A stretch of DNA of 64,000 nucleotides from Acidimicrobiia bacterium (GCA_030065575.1 JASJDZ010000004.1:1-64000); one strand, 5' to 3'; numbered from the stretch's first letter, positions 26,309-34,666 are shown. A program made the numbers and translations. The notes: generated from the letters alone by a model not told the origin.

Positions 26309-27476
26309 TGTGTACGTAGCCGGCATCGGGATCACGACCTTCACCCGGCTCGAGTACCCGCTGGTCGAGATTGCCTCCTATGCGTCGATGATGGCACTCA
26401 AGGATGCCGGGATCACCGAGGTCGACCAGGTGTACGTTGCCAACATGGGTGCGGCTCGGCTGAACCACCAGACCGCACTGGCCAGCGCAGTAACCGACAG
26501 CCTCAGCCTGCTGCCGGCCGGAGCGGCGGCTATCGAAAACGGACCGGCCTCTGGCGCCGCAGCGATCAAGGCCGGGTTCCAGGCAGTTGCGTCCGGGATG
26601 GATGATGTGGTGCTGGTGGCCGGAGTGGAGCGGATGCGCGAGGTGAACAACCTCGAAGCCACCGACTTCGTTGCCACACTGACCCACCCGCTAGCCGAGT
26701 ACATCTACGGTGTTACGTTGCCGGCGCTTGCAGCGATGTTCGCCAGGCTGTACATGGACAAGTACGGCGTCACCGAGCGGCACCTGGCCATGGTTGGGGT
26801 CAAGAACCAGAACGCAGCCCTCAACAACGAGTGGGCTCATCTGCAGCAGGCAATCACTCTTGAGGGCATCCTCGACTCGCCAGAAGCGATGACCAACAAC
26901 CCGTACGTCGCCGATCCGTTGCGATTCTTCGATGCTTGCCCGGTGTCCGACGGCGGCGCCGCCATCATCCTCGTGTCCAAGGAGAAGGCACAGGAGCTGG
27001 GACGCCCGATGATCCGGCTCAGTGGGATCGGGCAGGCTACCGATACCCATGCGGTGTTCGAGCGTGAGGAGCCGACGGATCTGCTGGCCGTGCGCAAAGC
27101 AGCGCACGACGCCTATCAGATGTCCGGCCTCAGCCCCGAGGAGATCGACGTGGCAGAGCTCCACGACGCTTTCACGATTCTGGAGATCGCACAGAGTGAG
27201 GAAGTTGGGTTCTTCCCTAAGGGTGAAGGCCACATCGCCCTCGAGAAGGGCGAAACCGCACTAGGCGGCAAGATCCCGATCAACGTCGGAGGCGGCTTGA
27301 AGGGCCGCGGCCACCCGGTCGGAGCAACCGGCGTCGCCCAAGCCTGGGAGATCGTCACCCAGCTGCGCGGGGACGGCGGGAAACGCCAGGTGGAGGGAGC
27401 CCGGACCGGCCTCACCCTCAACTTCGGCGGCTTCGGCAACAACGTTGTCTGTCTCACCTTTGTGAGGGAGGACTAA
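26301..27476 (+). CDS. thiolase-superfamily protein lacking the nucleophilic Cys
   Basis: A 391-aa SCP-x/archaeal-type thiolase-fold protein. The expected active-site block ENxCASG reads ENGPASG, with Pro82 replacing the acyl-accepting Cys (codons gga-ccg-gcc checked). GHPVGATG with His338 and the C-terminal NFGGFGNNVVC are kept. A normal thiolase reaction is therefore unlikely. Cys-less thiolase homologues that pair with DUF35 partners include the steroid side-chain aldolase Ltp2, so a retro-aldol or other CoA-ester C-C cleavage is a reasonable hypothesis. Overlaps the previous gene by 8 nt and the DUF35 gene by 1 nt. Confidence 0.88.
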   Translation: MRDVYVAGIGITTFTRLEYPLVEIASYASMMALKDAGITEVDQVYVANMGAARLNHQTALASAVTDSLSLLPAGAAAIENGPASGAAAIKAGFQAVASGMDDVVLVAGVERMREVNNLEATDFVATLTHPLAEYIYGVTLPALAAMFARLYMDKYGVTERHLAMVGVKNQNAALNNEWAHLQQAITLEGILDSPEAMTNNPYVADPLRFFDACPVSDGGAAIILVSKEKAQELGRPMIRLSGIGQATDTHAVFEREEPTDLLAVRKAAHDAYQMSGLSPEEIDVAELHDAFTILEIAQSEEVGFFPKGEGHIALEKGETALGGKIPINVGGGLKGRGHPVGATGVAQAWEIVTQLRGDGGKRQVEGARTGLTLNFGGFGNNVVCLTFVRED

Positions 27477-27823
27477 TGGCACGCGAGATCTACGCATACA
27501 AGTCCCGCGTCGATGGGACCCTGCATTACCCGATGAAGATGATCAGCAGGGGCAACAGGGACCACGACTTCTTCGAGTTCGACCCCGTGCCGCTACCCAA
27601 GACGGGCAAATTGCTGACCTTCACCACGGTCTACAACCTGCCCGCCCAGTATGAGGTAGCTACTCTTGGCCTCGGCATCGTCGAGCTAGAGAACGGGATG
27701 CGGATGCTGGGACAGATCGAGATCGATGACCCCCAGATCGGCATGGCCGTCAAAGGCACCGTCAAGGTGGTCCGCAGAGAGACCTACGACGACTACTACG
27801 GGATGGTGTTCACCGCCGCATGA
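27476..27823 (+). CDS. DUF35 OB-fold protein without zinc-ribbon cysteines
   Basis: A 115-aa partner-type DUF35 protein: an OB-fold body (GKLLTFTTVYNLP, YEVATLGLGIVELENGMRMLGQIE, GMAVKGTVKVVRRE). Classical DUF35 proteins carry an N-terminal rubredoxin-like zinc ribbon with four Cys; this one has no Cys at all, so the ribbon has lost its metal or been replaced. DUF35 proteins bind thiolase-fold partners and help form CoA or substrate channels, consistent with the adjacent thiolase-like gene, whose stop overlaps this start. Last gene of the operon. Confidence 0.82.
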   Translation: MAREIYAYKSRVDGTLHYPMKMISRGNRDHDFFEFDPVPLPKTGKLLTFTTVYNLPAQYEVATLGLGIVELENGMRMLGQIEIDDPQIGMAVKGTVKVVRRETYDDYYGMVFTAA

Positions 27824-27881
27824 GGCAAGGACAGGCCATAGGCAGGCAACCGGCAAGGGTCGCGAGACGGGGTGGGACCGA

Positions 27882-27912
27882 GGGTTCCTCCCATGGGTGG
27901 AATCCCCCCTTT
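27882..27912 (+). terminator. hairpin, probable terminator of the molybdenum hydroxylase operon
   Basis: GGGTTCC-T-CCC and GGG-T-GGAATCCC face each other around AT, a nearly perfect 25-nt palindrome followed by CCCTTT, 58 nt after the DUF35 stop. Flanking sequence is GC-rich without other recognisable features. Confidence 0.55.
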
Positions 27913-27952
27913 CTCCAAGTGGGCCGGCCTTGGCAGTCAATCAACAGTTGGG

Positions 27953-28009
27953 TCGTTGACTCAACGAGTGAAAGCAAGGAGCCACTCCCCATGGAGTGGC
28001 TCTCTTTCT
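27953..28009 (+). promoter_or_regulatory. hairpin leader and terminator just upstream of the uracil-type permease (possible attenuator)
   Basis: A small hairpin (TCGTTG-ACT-CAACGA, 27953-27967) precedes a strong terminator stem GAGCCACTCC-CCAT-GGAGTGGCTC (27979-28002) with TCTTTCT after it, ending about 20 nt before the permease ATG. GAGTG at 27966-27970 can alternatively pair with CACTC in the terminator's left arm, so a switch between the two forms is possible. No known riboswitch or PyrR consensus was recognised. It could instead simply insulate the permease from the upstream operon. Confidence 0.55.
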
Positions 28010-28029
28010 ATGTGGGAGAGGAAGGGTAA

Positions 28030-29274
28030 ATGGAGCTAACCATGCAGAAGAAGGTCGTCCTCGGCCTTCAACATACGATCGCCATGTTTGGCGCTACGGT
28101 TCTCGTACCGCTGATCACTGGGCTGAATCCGTCGGTTGCGCTGGTCGCAGCAGGCGTTGGAACACTTCTGTTCCACCTGGTCACGAAACAAATGGTCCCG
28201 GTATTCCTGGGATCATCGTTTGCGTTCATCCCACCAATCCTGATTGGTGTCGAGCGCGGCTATTCCTGGGCGGGTATCGGTGCCGGCATTGTCGGCGCGG
28301 CGGTGATCTACATTGCGATGTCGATCCTCGTCACCTTTGTGGGCAGCGACATCATCCGGCGGGTGTTCCCGCCGATTGTGACGGGCCCGGTCATCACGGT
28401 GATCGGTATCACCTTGGCCCCAGTCGCCATCAGCCAAGCAGAGGGTGCTTGGTGGCTCGCCATCGTGACGTTGGGGGCAACGATCATCGCAGCGATCTTC
28501 TTCCGGGGTCTGTTCCAGATGCTCCCCATCCTGACGGGCGCACTAGTGGGCTACGCCGCGGGCATCCTGTTCTACTCGGACTTCACCTTCGATCCAGTCC
28601 GGGAAGCGAGTTGGCTCGGCTGGCCCGAGTTCACCTGGGGCCTCGGCGACCTCAGTTGGGCGCCGATTGCGCTGATCGCACCAATTGCGTTCGTGACGAT
28701 GATCGAGCACGTCGGTGACATCCTGGCCAACGGTCGGGTTGTGGGACGGGACTTCTTCAAGGAGCCCGGCCTGAACCGGACGCTGCTCGGTGACGGTATC
28801 GCAACGTTGTTTGCCGGCCTCGTCGGTGGTCCACCGAACACCACGTACTCGGAGAACACGGGAGTGCTGGCCGTCACGAAGGTGTACGACCCGTTCATCA
28901 TCCGGATCGGAGCGGTCTTCGCCATCTTCCTGGGTCTCATCCCGAAGCTGGCTGCGGTCCTGCGCACCGTGCCGGTGCCGGTGCTCGGCGGTCTGTCGGT
29001 CGTGCTGTTCGGCATGATCGCATCCGTCGGCCTGCGCACACTGGTCGAAGGACAGGTCGACTTCAAGAAGGGTCGCAACATGATCGTTGTCGGCCTCATC
29101 CTGGTCTTCGGCCTTGGTGTGAGCGGGCTTTCTTCGCCGCTTGCCATCGGTGATGTGGAGATCTCCGGTCTGGCTCTCGCCGCCGTCATCGGCGTCGTCG
29201 CCAACCTGATCCTCCCGATGGATACCGAAGAGGTCGAAGTCGCAATGCCTACGGAGAAGATGTCCAGCGAATAG
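28030..29274 (+). CDS. uracil-xanthine permease family (NCS2) transporter, uracil-type
   Basis: A 414-aa nucleobase:cation symporter-2 protein with about 14 hydrophobic segments. The uracil-permease signature is seen in GGPPNTTYSENTGVLAVTKV, with the conserved Glu in MIEHVGD. The C-terminus ends in an acidic tail. UraA-like features favour uracil, but xanthine or another purine cannot be excluded, especially beside a molybdenum hydroxylase. GGAAGGG precedes the ATG. A hairpin leader lies upstream and a strong terminator downstream. Confidence 0.9.
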   Translation: MELTMQKKVVLGLQHTIAMFGATVLVPLITGLNPSVALVAAGVGTLLFHLVTKQMVPVFLGSSFAFIPPILIGVERGYSWAGIGAGIVGAAVIYIAMSILVTFVGSDIIRRVFPPIVTGPVITVIGITLAPVAISQAEGAWWLAIVTLGATIIAAIFFRGLFQMLPILTGALVGYAAGILFYSDFTFDPVREASWLGWPEFTWGLGDLSWAPIALIAPIAFVTMIEHVGDILANGRVVGRDFFKEPGLNRTLLGDGIATLFAGLVGGPPNTTYSENTGVLAVTKVYDPFIIRIGAVFAIFLGLIPKLAAVLRTVPVPVLGGLSVVLFGMIASVGLRTLVEGQVDFKKGRNMIVVGLILVFGLGVSGLSSPLAIGDVEISGLALAAVIGVVANLILPMDTEEVEVAMPTEKMSSE

Positions 29275-29314
29275 GACAATCTCTCCAGGACCGCCCATCC
29301 AACTGGGCAATGAA

Positions 29315-29350
29315 GGGAGCCGGCGCAACCGCCGGCTCCCTCTCCTTTTT
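29315..29350 (+). terminator. Rho-independent terminator of the permease gene
   Basis: An 11-bp perfect stem GGGAGCCGGCG-CAAC-CGCCGGCTCCC followed by TCTCCTTTTT, 40 nt after the permease stop. Confidence 0.9.
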
Positions 29351-29355
29351 CTTCA

Positions 29356-29403
29356 GTTTTGGCGTAGATACGTACCGAATACGGCACACAGATACGCCAA
29401 AAC
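29356..29403. repeat. palindromic repeat R2
   Basis: 48 nt with perfect 11-bp arms (GTTTTGGCGTA and TACGCCAAAAC). Read on the minus strand it matches R4 over the first 18 and last 14 nt with a 16-nt variable centre of identical length. Sits between the convergent ends of the permease and GNAT genes. Confidence 0.9.
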
Positions 29404-29416
29404 CGTATGGGGAACG

Positions 29417-30367
29417 TCAGAGTTTGCGTTCGTACATGACCCAGTCGGGCCGAGGTACAAAGCCGAGGCCGAGGTTGATGCGATACATCGGGTTGTTCTC
29501 CTCGTTCGCAGTGTCGATACGCACGATGCCCCGGTCCTTGAGGATCGATAGGAGTTCGACCTTGAGTGCGGTGGCGATGCCTCGCCTGCGGTAGTTGCGG
29601 TCAACCCCGGTGAGGCCGAAGTAGGCCAGCGTCGGCGTAGCCGAATTGGCTGCGGCCTGGCTGAGCCCCACAATGTCTTCCCCATCTCGGGCGACCACCC
29701 AGAGGGAGCTTTCGAAGTCGGGGGAGCCGATGACTCCTTCGAGCCACTCGGCGAGGGTGTCCAGCCGGGGTGGATCGGGGGCGGGCTGATCCGCCACCAG
29801 GCGCTGGTACACAGGATGAAGCCGCTCCGGCCAGTCGCCTTCGTCAAGATCGGCCAACGTCGATAAGGCTATGCCTTGGGCCTCGACTCGGGCTACCGCA
29901 GTCCCGAAATCCTGAGGAACGAAGTCGGTCACCTGCAGCCGAGAGATGTGCTCGCGATGGATTTCGACGAAACCCTGATCGAGAAGGAATCGAACGTGGG
30001 CTTCGTAGCTCTCCACCATCCCGCTGAGCACGGCCGAGGGATGTCGCCGCGCCAGCGAATCGAGAGCGAATTGCAGGTACGCGTCGCGGACGGCGATACC
30101 TTCCCGATCCCTTGGCACCAGGATCTGGAACCAGTACCGGTCGGGGTCATCGATCCAGTCGCTGTGGCCAAAGCACCCGCAAGCCACGGGCCCGCCGGTC
30201 ACCTCGACAACATGACGTCGGAAGAAGAGGCCCGGATCGCGCGTCGCATCGTCGTGCTTCCACAGCTCCGGAGGGCGCAGGTCGTCGTCATACGCGGCCG
30301 CGTCATACGCGGCCAGTAGCGGATAGTCACTCTCCTCGAAATCCCGGATGGTGAAACCGAAGTTCAT
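29417..30367 (-). CDS. GNAT family acetyltransferase, probably two GNAT domains
   Basis: A 316-aa protein. The C-terminal half is a clear GNAT domain (LAYFGLTGVDRNYRRRGIATALKVELL with the Q/RxxGxG/A acetyl-CoA loop, then NPMYRINLGLGF). The N-terminal half (IRDFEESDYPLLAAYDAA, VPRDREGIAVRDAYLQFAL) looks like a second, more diverged GNAT unit. Acceptor unknown. A TAGTGT hexamer 7 nt before the ATG fits a leaderless promoter. Flanked closely by repeats R2 (3' side) and R3 (5' side). Confidence 0.88.
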   Translation of the reverse strand: MNFGFTIRDFEESDYPLLAAYDAAAYDDDLRPPELWKHDDATRDPGLFFRRHVVEVTGGPVACGCFGHSDWIDDPDRYWFQILVPRDREGIAVRDAYLQFALDSLARRHPSAVLSGMVESYEAHVRFLLDQGFVEIHREHISRLQVTDFVPQDFGTAVARVEAQGIALSTLADLDEGDWPERLHPVYQRLVADQPAPDPPRLDTLAEWLEGVIGSPDFESSLWVVARDGEDIVGLSQAAANSATPTLAYFGLTGVDRNYRRRGIATALKVELLSILKDRGIVRIDTANEENNPMYRINLGLGFVPRPDWVMYERKL

Positions 30368-30374
30368 AGGCCAA

Positions 30375-30380
30375 ACACTA
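30375..30380 (-). promoter_or_regulatory. -10 hexamer, leaderless-type, of the GNAT gene
   Basis: TAGTGT on the minus strand ends 7 nt before the ATG at 30367, leaving no room for a ribosome binding site. No convincing -35. Confidence 0.35.
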
Positions 30381-30390
30381 TCGCCCCCGT

Positions 30391-30435
30391 TTCCTGCGTA
30401 GATTCATCGCTCATAGCGCTACGGATCTACGCAAG
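30391..30435. repeat. palindromic repeat R3
   Basis: About 45 nt. Arms CCTGCGTAGAT and ATCTACGCAAG pair with one mismatch around an inner CGCT-CAT-AGCG hairpin. Arms and the CATAGC centre match R1. It lies 14 nt beyond the stop of the minus-strand EamA gene, upstream of the GNAT gene. Confidence 0.8.
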
Positions 30436-30449
30436 TTCGATGAGGGCGG

Positions 30450-31283
30450 CTAGCCCCCCGCAACTAGGCCGACCGCCACTAGGGCGAGTACCAGGCCGAG
30501 TTGGCGTTGGCGAGTGAGCCTCTCCCCGAGCACTAGCCAGGCGAGAATCACGGTGGCGGCCGGGAACATCGCAGCCAGCACGGAGACAACCGCCAACGAG
30601 CCCTCCGTGGTAGCGATGATGAACAGGCCATTCCCCAGCGTCACCAACACACCGGCACCGATCGCAGCAGGTAGGGCCTCCCGGCTCGGCATCAGCCTTC
30701 CCGTCGCCCGGACTGCAATGGCAAGCATCACGATCGAACCGGCGATACGGGCCGGTAGCAGACCCCAGATACCCGAGTCGGTAGCGCCCAGGCTCAGGAA
30801 GATCAGCAACCCGCCAAACCCAAGGCCGGCAAGAATCCCGTACCTGACCCCAACTGCCACGTTGTCCTCAGCCGTGATGTGCCCGCCACTGCTGATCGTC
30901 CAAATGGCGATGAGGCCGACCACGAGACCCAGCAGGACCACGGCATTCGGTAGGTCCCTGCGGACGATCTGCCATACCACCGGCCATACCCCGGCACCAA
31001 CCGCGGCTATCGGTGAAACAACGGCGATGCTGCTGTGCGCAAAGCCGCTGTAGAGAGCGATCACCGCCATCGCCCCGCTCAGCCCGGCAAGCCCGCCCCA
31101 CAGCATCGTTGGGCCATCGAGGCTGCCACCAAAAAGCGGCCCGAGGAGGAGCACCGTGGCAAAGCCGGCGAGATGATTGACCAGCACAACCGCCATGACG
31201 CGGTCGCGTCGGCTTCCTAGCCCGCCGAGGAAGTCACCCGATCCCGACAGCGCAGCGGCAGCAAGGGCGAGAGCTATGGCCAT
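30450..31283 (-). CDS. EamA/DMT-type transporter
   Basis: A 277-aa polytopic protein with ten predicted helices arranged as two EamA repeats (ALYSGFAHSSIAVVSPIAAVG in the first, FIIATTEGSLAVVSVLAAMFPAATVILAWLVLGE in the second). Drug/metabolite-transporter superfamily exporters move metabolites or amino acids; substrate unknown. It starts 3 nt after the SLC12-type gene on the same strand and is likely co-transcribed with it. Confidence 0.88.
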   Translation of the reverse strand: MAIALALAAAALSGSGDFLGGLGSRRDRVMAVVLVNHLAGFATVLLLGPLFGGSLDGPTMLWGGLAGLSGAMAVIALYSGFAHSSIAVVSPIAAVGAGVWPVVWQIVRRDLPNAVVLLGLVVGLIAIWTISSGGHITAEDNVAVGVRYGILAGLGFGGLLIFLSLGATDSGIWGLLPARIAGSIVMLAIAVRATGRLMPSREALPAAIGAGVLVTLGNGLFIIATTEGSLAVVSVLAAMFPAATVILAWLVLGERLTRQRQLGLVLALVAVGLVAGG

Positions 31284-31286
31284 CGG

Positions 31287-33764
31287 CTAGTGCTCGTGAT
31301 TGTTGGAATTGAGAAGTGTCTCCACCTCTGCCCGGGCACTATCGAGCTTCGCCTGCGTCTTGAGGATTCGGCGGCCGACGGTGCGCAGACGTTGCTCGGC
31401 GGCGGAGACATCGTCTGCCTCCCATCCTGAGCCGTCGATCCGCAGCTCGACCTCAGCTTCGAGACGTTCCCACTGGCGTTGCAGCGTGCGCAACCGGTTC
31501 TCGGCAACCTGGACGATCTCTTCGGCGGCGCGCAGCTTGATGCTCTCCTCCGTCTCCGGCCCTGCGGTGAGATCCACGGCGGTACCGGCAATGAAGACCG
31601 CCGTCGTGGGAAGCGAGTTGAGCAGCACCGACGTGTCCATCTCGAAGGGACCGACGAACCTGCCCTGGCGCAGCGCGGAAGGAACCATCACAAAGCTGGC
31701 CAGCGCCGAAGTGGTGGCAACCTCGCCGATTGTCGGGTTGGCCAGGCACACCACCTCGGCGGAGATGCGGGCCGCATCCAGCATTGATCCCAAGGCGTCG
31801 GTCTCGGCAGCGATGTCGGCGTCTGCGGGTAGTGGCGCCAGCAATCGGATCCGGGCGCGAGACCACTCCCGCGTCCGGGTGAAGAGGTAGGCACTGAGTA
31901 GTGCCAGCCGGCTGGAATCGTCGTCCTGCCACCACACATCGATGAACCGCTCGTTGCGAGCCAACTGCTCGAGAGTCGACCAACGACGCTCATCACTCAG
32001 CATGCTCACCACGTTGACGCCCACCCGGTGGATTTCACGTACCGCCTGGGCATATCCGGCGAGGTGGTGCTCATCGCTCTCCTCGGGCCATCCGAACAGC
32101 ACGGTGTTGGCGCGGAGCGGTCCCAAACCGAACGATTGCACGATGACCGGAAGGGCCTCCATGGCGTCGGGAGCGAGGACCGCCCGGCCGTGCACATCCA
32201 GCCCGAGAGCGTCGATCTCCGACCGCAGAGCCAGCTCAGTCGCGTTGCGCTCCCTCCGCTTCAGCGCCCCCTCCCCGACAACTATCTGAACCGCCGCCGT
32301 CAGCCCGCTCTCCCCCTCCAGCCATGAGCCAAATCGGAGCAGCCGAGCCCGGCGCCGGGGGTCGGCGGAGAAGGCCAGAACCTGAGGTCGCCAACTACGC
32401 GGGTTCTCCGCTTCTGCCTTCATGGCCCGGATGCCCTCTTTGACCCGCTGGAAGTAGAACGATCGGCTGGCATCGGCCCAGCGTTGCGGACGGTCGATGC
32501 GCCGGAGGTACTGGTAGATGCCGGCCAGGATGACGATGGCTCCTATGCCGGCCGGGATGTTCACGGCAACCATGGCCACTGCACAAGCGATGGCGCCCGC
32601 CAGACTCACCCTGCGGTGAAAGAACCGGAAGCGGGGCCGGAATGACGGGCTCGCAGCTCTCGCCTCGTAGTAGGTGGCGTAGTTGAGCAGCCCATATGAG
32701 ATGAGGAAGAACATCGAGACGACGGGAGCAATTGCGTTCAGATTGCCGATGGCGACTGTGGCGAGGGCGATCCCAAGCGACAGGACCACGGCACGTCGCG
32801 GATTGGATGTCTTCCCATGACCCTTGGCGAAGTAGTTGAGGATGGGGAACACTCGATCCGAGGCCAGGGACTGAAGGATGCGAGGTGCGCCGAGGAAGGA
32901 GGCCATCGCCGAGGACAACGTGGCGGCGATAACACCGGCGTCGATGAGCGGGCCAAAGACCGCAATTGAGTTGAGGATCCCGGTGTCCTCGATGAGCTCA
33001 CTCGAGGAAGCGTTCCCGGCAATCAGGATTGCCACCGACACGTAGACGATCGTCGACAACCCGACCGCGGCGAACGTACCGCGGGGCAGGCTGCGCCCGG
33101 CGTCACGTAGATCGCCGGACATGCTCACACCCTGGGTGAACCCGGTCACCGCCGGGAAGAAGATTGCAAAGACCACCCAGAATCCCAGCGACTCCTCCGG
33201 CCTCGACCAGCCGTCCCCGGCCACACCTGCCTCGAAACCCGGGATAGCTCCGGCGTAGAAGGAAATGAGGGCGGCGACCAGCAGGGTCATGACTACGAAC
33301 TGGAACCTGCTGGCGATGTCGGCGCCAAGCCAGGCCAGTCCGAAGAGCAGCAGAACGGCAACGGCGGCAATCATCTGAGCTGCCCAATCAGCTTCGAGGC
33401 CGAAGATGGCCGTCACCGCTTCACCGAAGCCCACCGCATAGAAGGCGATCGACACCGATTGCGCCAGGAAAAGGACAACACCAATTGCGCCGCCGAACTC
33501 GACCCCGAGGGTGCGCGAGATCATGTAGTAATCGCCGCCGCCCTTGACATCGATATTGGTAGCGATCGCGGCAAGCGAGATACTGGTGAGCACGGACACA
33601 CCGGTGGCGATCCCGATGATGATGAGGGCGTTGCGCAGCCCGCCGTTACCCACGACGTAGCCCAGCCGGAGGAACAGAATGATCCCGAGGATGGTGAGGA
33701 TCGATGGCGTGAACACACCGGCAAACGTGCCGAGAGTCCCTCTTCTTGGCTGCTCAGTGGTCAA
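31287..33764 (-). CDS. SLC12/cation-chloride-cotransporter-like APC permease
   Basis: An 825-aa protein. About residues 1-440 form a 12-helix APC-fold transporter like Na-K-Cl cotransporters (GVFTPSILTILGIILFLRLGYVVG at the start, IATNIDVKGGGDYYMISRTLG, FPAVTGFTQGVSMSGDLRDA). About 450-740 form a soluble domain like the SLC12 C-terminal domain, and the last 80 residues look coiled-coil. It probably moves K+, Na+ and/or Cl-, but the ions cannot be read from sequence. TTG start at 33764. Operon with the EamA gene. Confidence 0.88.
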   Translation of the reverse strand: MTTEQPRRGTLGTFAGVFTPSILTILGIILFLRLGYVVGNGGLRNALIIIGIATGVSVLTSISLAAIATNIDVKGGGDYYMISRTLGVEFGGAIGVVLFLAQSVSIAFYAVGFGEAVTAIFGLEADWAAQMIAAVAVLLLFGLAWLGADIASRFQFVVMTLLVAALISFYAGAIPGFEAGVAGDGWSRPEESLGFWVVFAIFFPAVTGFTQGVSMSGDLRDAGRSLPRGTFAAVGLSTIVYVSVAILIAGNASSSELIEDTGILNSIAVFGPLIDAGVIAATLSSAMASFLGAPRILQSLASDRVFPILNYFAKGHGKTSNPRRAVVLSLGIALATVAIGNLNAIAPVVSMFFLISYGLLNYATYYEARAASPSFRPRFRFFHRRVSLAGAIACAVAMVAVNIPAGIGAIVILAGIYQYLRRIDRPQRWADASRSFYFQRVKEGIRAMKAEAENPRSWRPQVLAFSADPRRRARLLRFGSWLEGESGLTAAVQIVVGEGALKRRERNATELALRSEIDALGLDVHGRAVLAPDAMEALPVIVQSFGLGPLRANTVLFGWPEESDEHHLAGYAQAVREIHRVGVNVVSMLSDERRWSTLEQLARNERFIDVWWQDDDSSRLALLSAYLFTRTREWSRARIRLLAPLPADADIAAETDALGSMLDAARISAEVVCLANPTIGEVATTSALASFVMVPSALRQGRFVGPFEMDTSVLLNSLPTTAVFIAGTAVDLTAGPETEESIKLRAAEEIVQVAENRLRTLQRQWERLEAEVELRIDGSGWEADDVSAAEQRLRTVGRRILKTQAKLDSARAEVETLLNSNNHEH

Positions 33765-33861
33765 TGAAGGATCCGCTAGATCGGCTGATCAAGGCATCGT
33801 AGGCGTCGCCAACCGATCTGAGGTTGCAGCAGTCCCCCGACCAGATCGGAAGAGGGGCAGA

Positions 33862-33867
33862 TAGCCT
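33862..33867 (+). promoter_or_regulatory. -10 hexamer, leaderless-type, of the methyltransferase gene
   Basis: TAGCCT ends 6 nt before the GTG at 33874, with no Shine-Dalgarno between. Confidence 0.4.
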
Positions 33868-33873
33868 TGAAGT

Positions 33874-34662
33874 GTGAGCGGAAACACAGATCACGAGGGA
33901 CGCATCATCGACTTCGGTCGGATGGCTGCCGACTACGAGCAGTACCGACCCGGGTTCCCCGACGACTTCTTCGCCAGGCTCACGAACATCGGCTGGTGTA
34001 AGCCCGGGGACCGTGCACTCGATCTCGGCACCGGAACCGGCACCGTTGCACTCGGGCTCGCCGCACAGGGCCTCGAGGTGGTCGGACTCGACATCGCTCC
34101 GGAGCTGCTGGACGCGGCCCGCCAGGCTGCGATCGCTCGTGGCCTCGAAGTCACATTCGTAGAAGGCCGCGCTGAAGATACCGGTTTCGATGATGAGTCA
34201 TTCGATCTCGTTTGCGCCGGGCAGGCGTGGTGGTGGTTCGACAGCGACGCGGCGGCTGCAGAGTCGCGTCGAATCCTGGCCCCGGGCGGCCGGCTGCTCA
34301 TCTGTGCCTTTAGCTACATGCCGCTGCCCGGCAATGCCGCCCACCTCACTGAGGAGTTGATCCTGGAGCACAATCCAGGATGGCCGCGGGCCGGATGGCG
34401 GGGGGTACATCCTGAGCAAGTGAAAGCCCTCGACTATGCCGGGTTCATCGAAGTGGAGAGCTTCAGCTACGTCATGGACATCGAGTTCACCCACGAGGCC
34501 TGGCGAGGACGCATGAGAACCTGCAACGGTGTCGGCGCAGCTCTCGATCCGGAATCGGTCGAACGGTTCGACGCGGACCTGGCGATTCTGCTGGCGGGCG
34601 AATTCGATGATCCGATATCGATTCCCCACCGTGTGTTCGCCACCAGCGGGCTGCGCCCATAA
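33874..34662 (+). CDS. class I SAM-dependent methyltransferase
   Basis: A 262-aa Methyltransf_11-type enzyme. SAM-binding motif I is ALDLGTGTGTVALGL (about residues 48-62), motif II acidic VVGLDIAPELL, and SFDLVCAGQAWWWFD is the motif IV region; RRILAPGGRLLICAF follows. The N-terminal FGRMAADYEQYRPGFPDDFF is typical of this subgroup. Small-molecule acceptor unknown. GTG start just after a TAGCCT box. It ends 4 nt from the convergent AAC(3) gene. Confidence 0.9.
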   Translation: MSGNTDHEGRIIDFGRMAADYEQYRPGFPDDFFARLTNIGWCKPGDRALDLGTGTGTVALGLAAQGLEVVGLDIAPELLDAARQAAIARGLEVTFVEGRAEDTGFDDESFDLVCAGQAWWWFDSDAAAAESRRILAPGGRLLICAFSYMPLPGNAAHLTEELILEHNPGWPRAGWRGVHPEQVKALDYAGFIEVESFSYVMDIEFTHEAWRGRMRTCNGVGAALDPESVERFDADLAILLAGEFDDPISIPHRVFATSGLRP

Positions 34663-34666
34663 CTCC

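Noticed and set aside
27824-28029. Known riboswitch classes (purine, TPP, SAM, guanidine) in the permease leader
   Set aside because: None of their conserved cores could be matched by eye; left as an unassigned leader.
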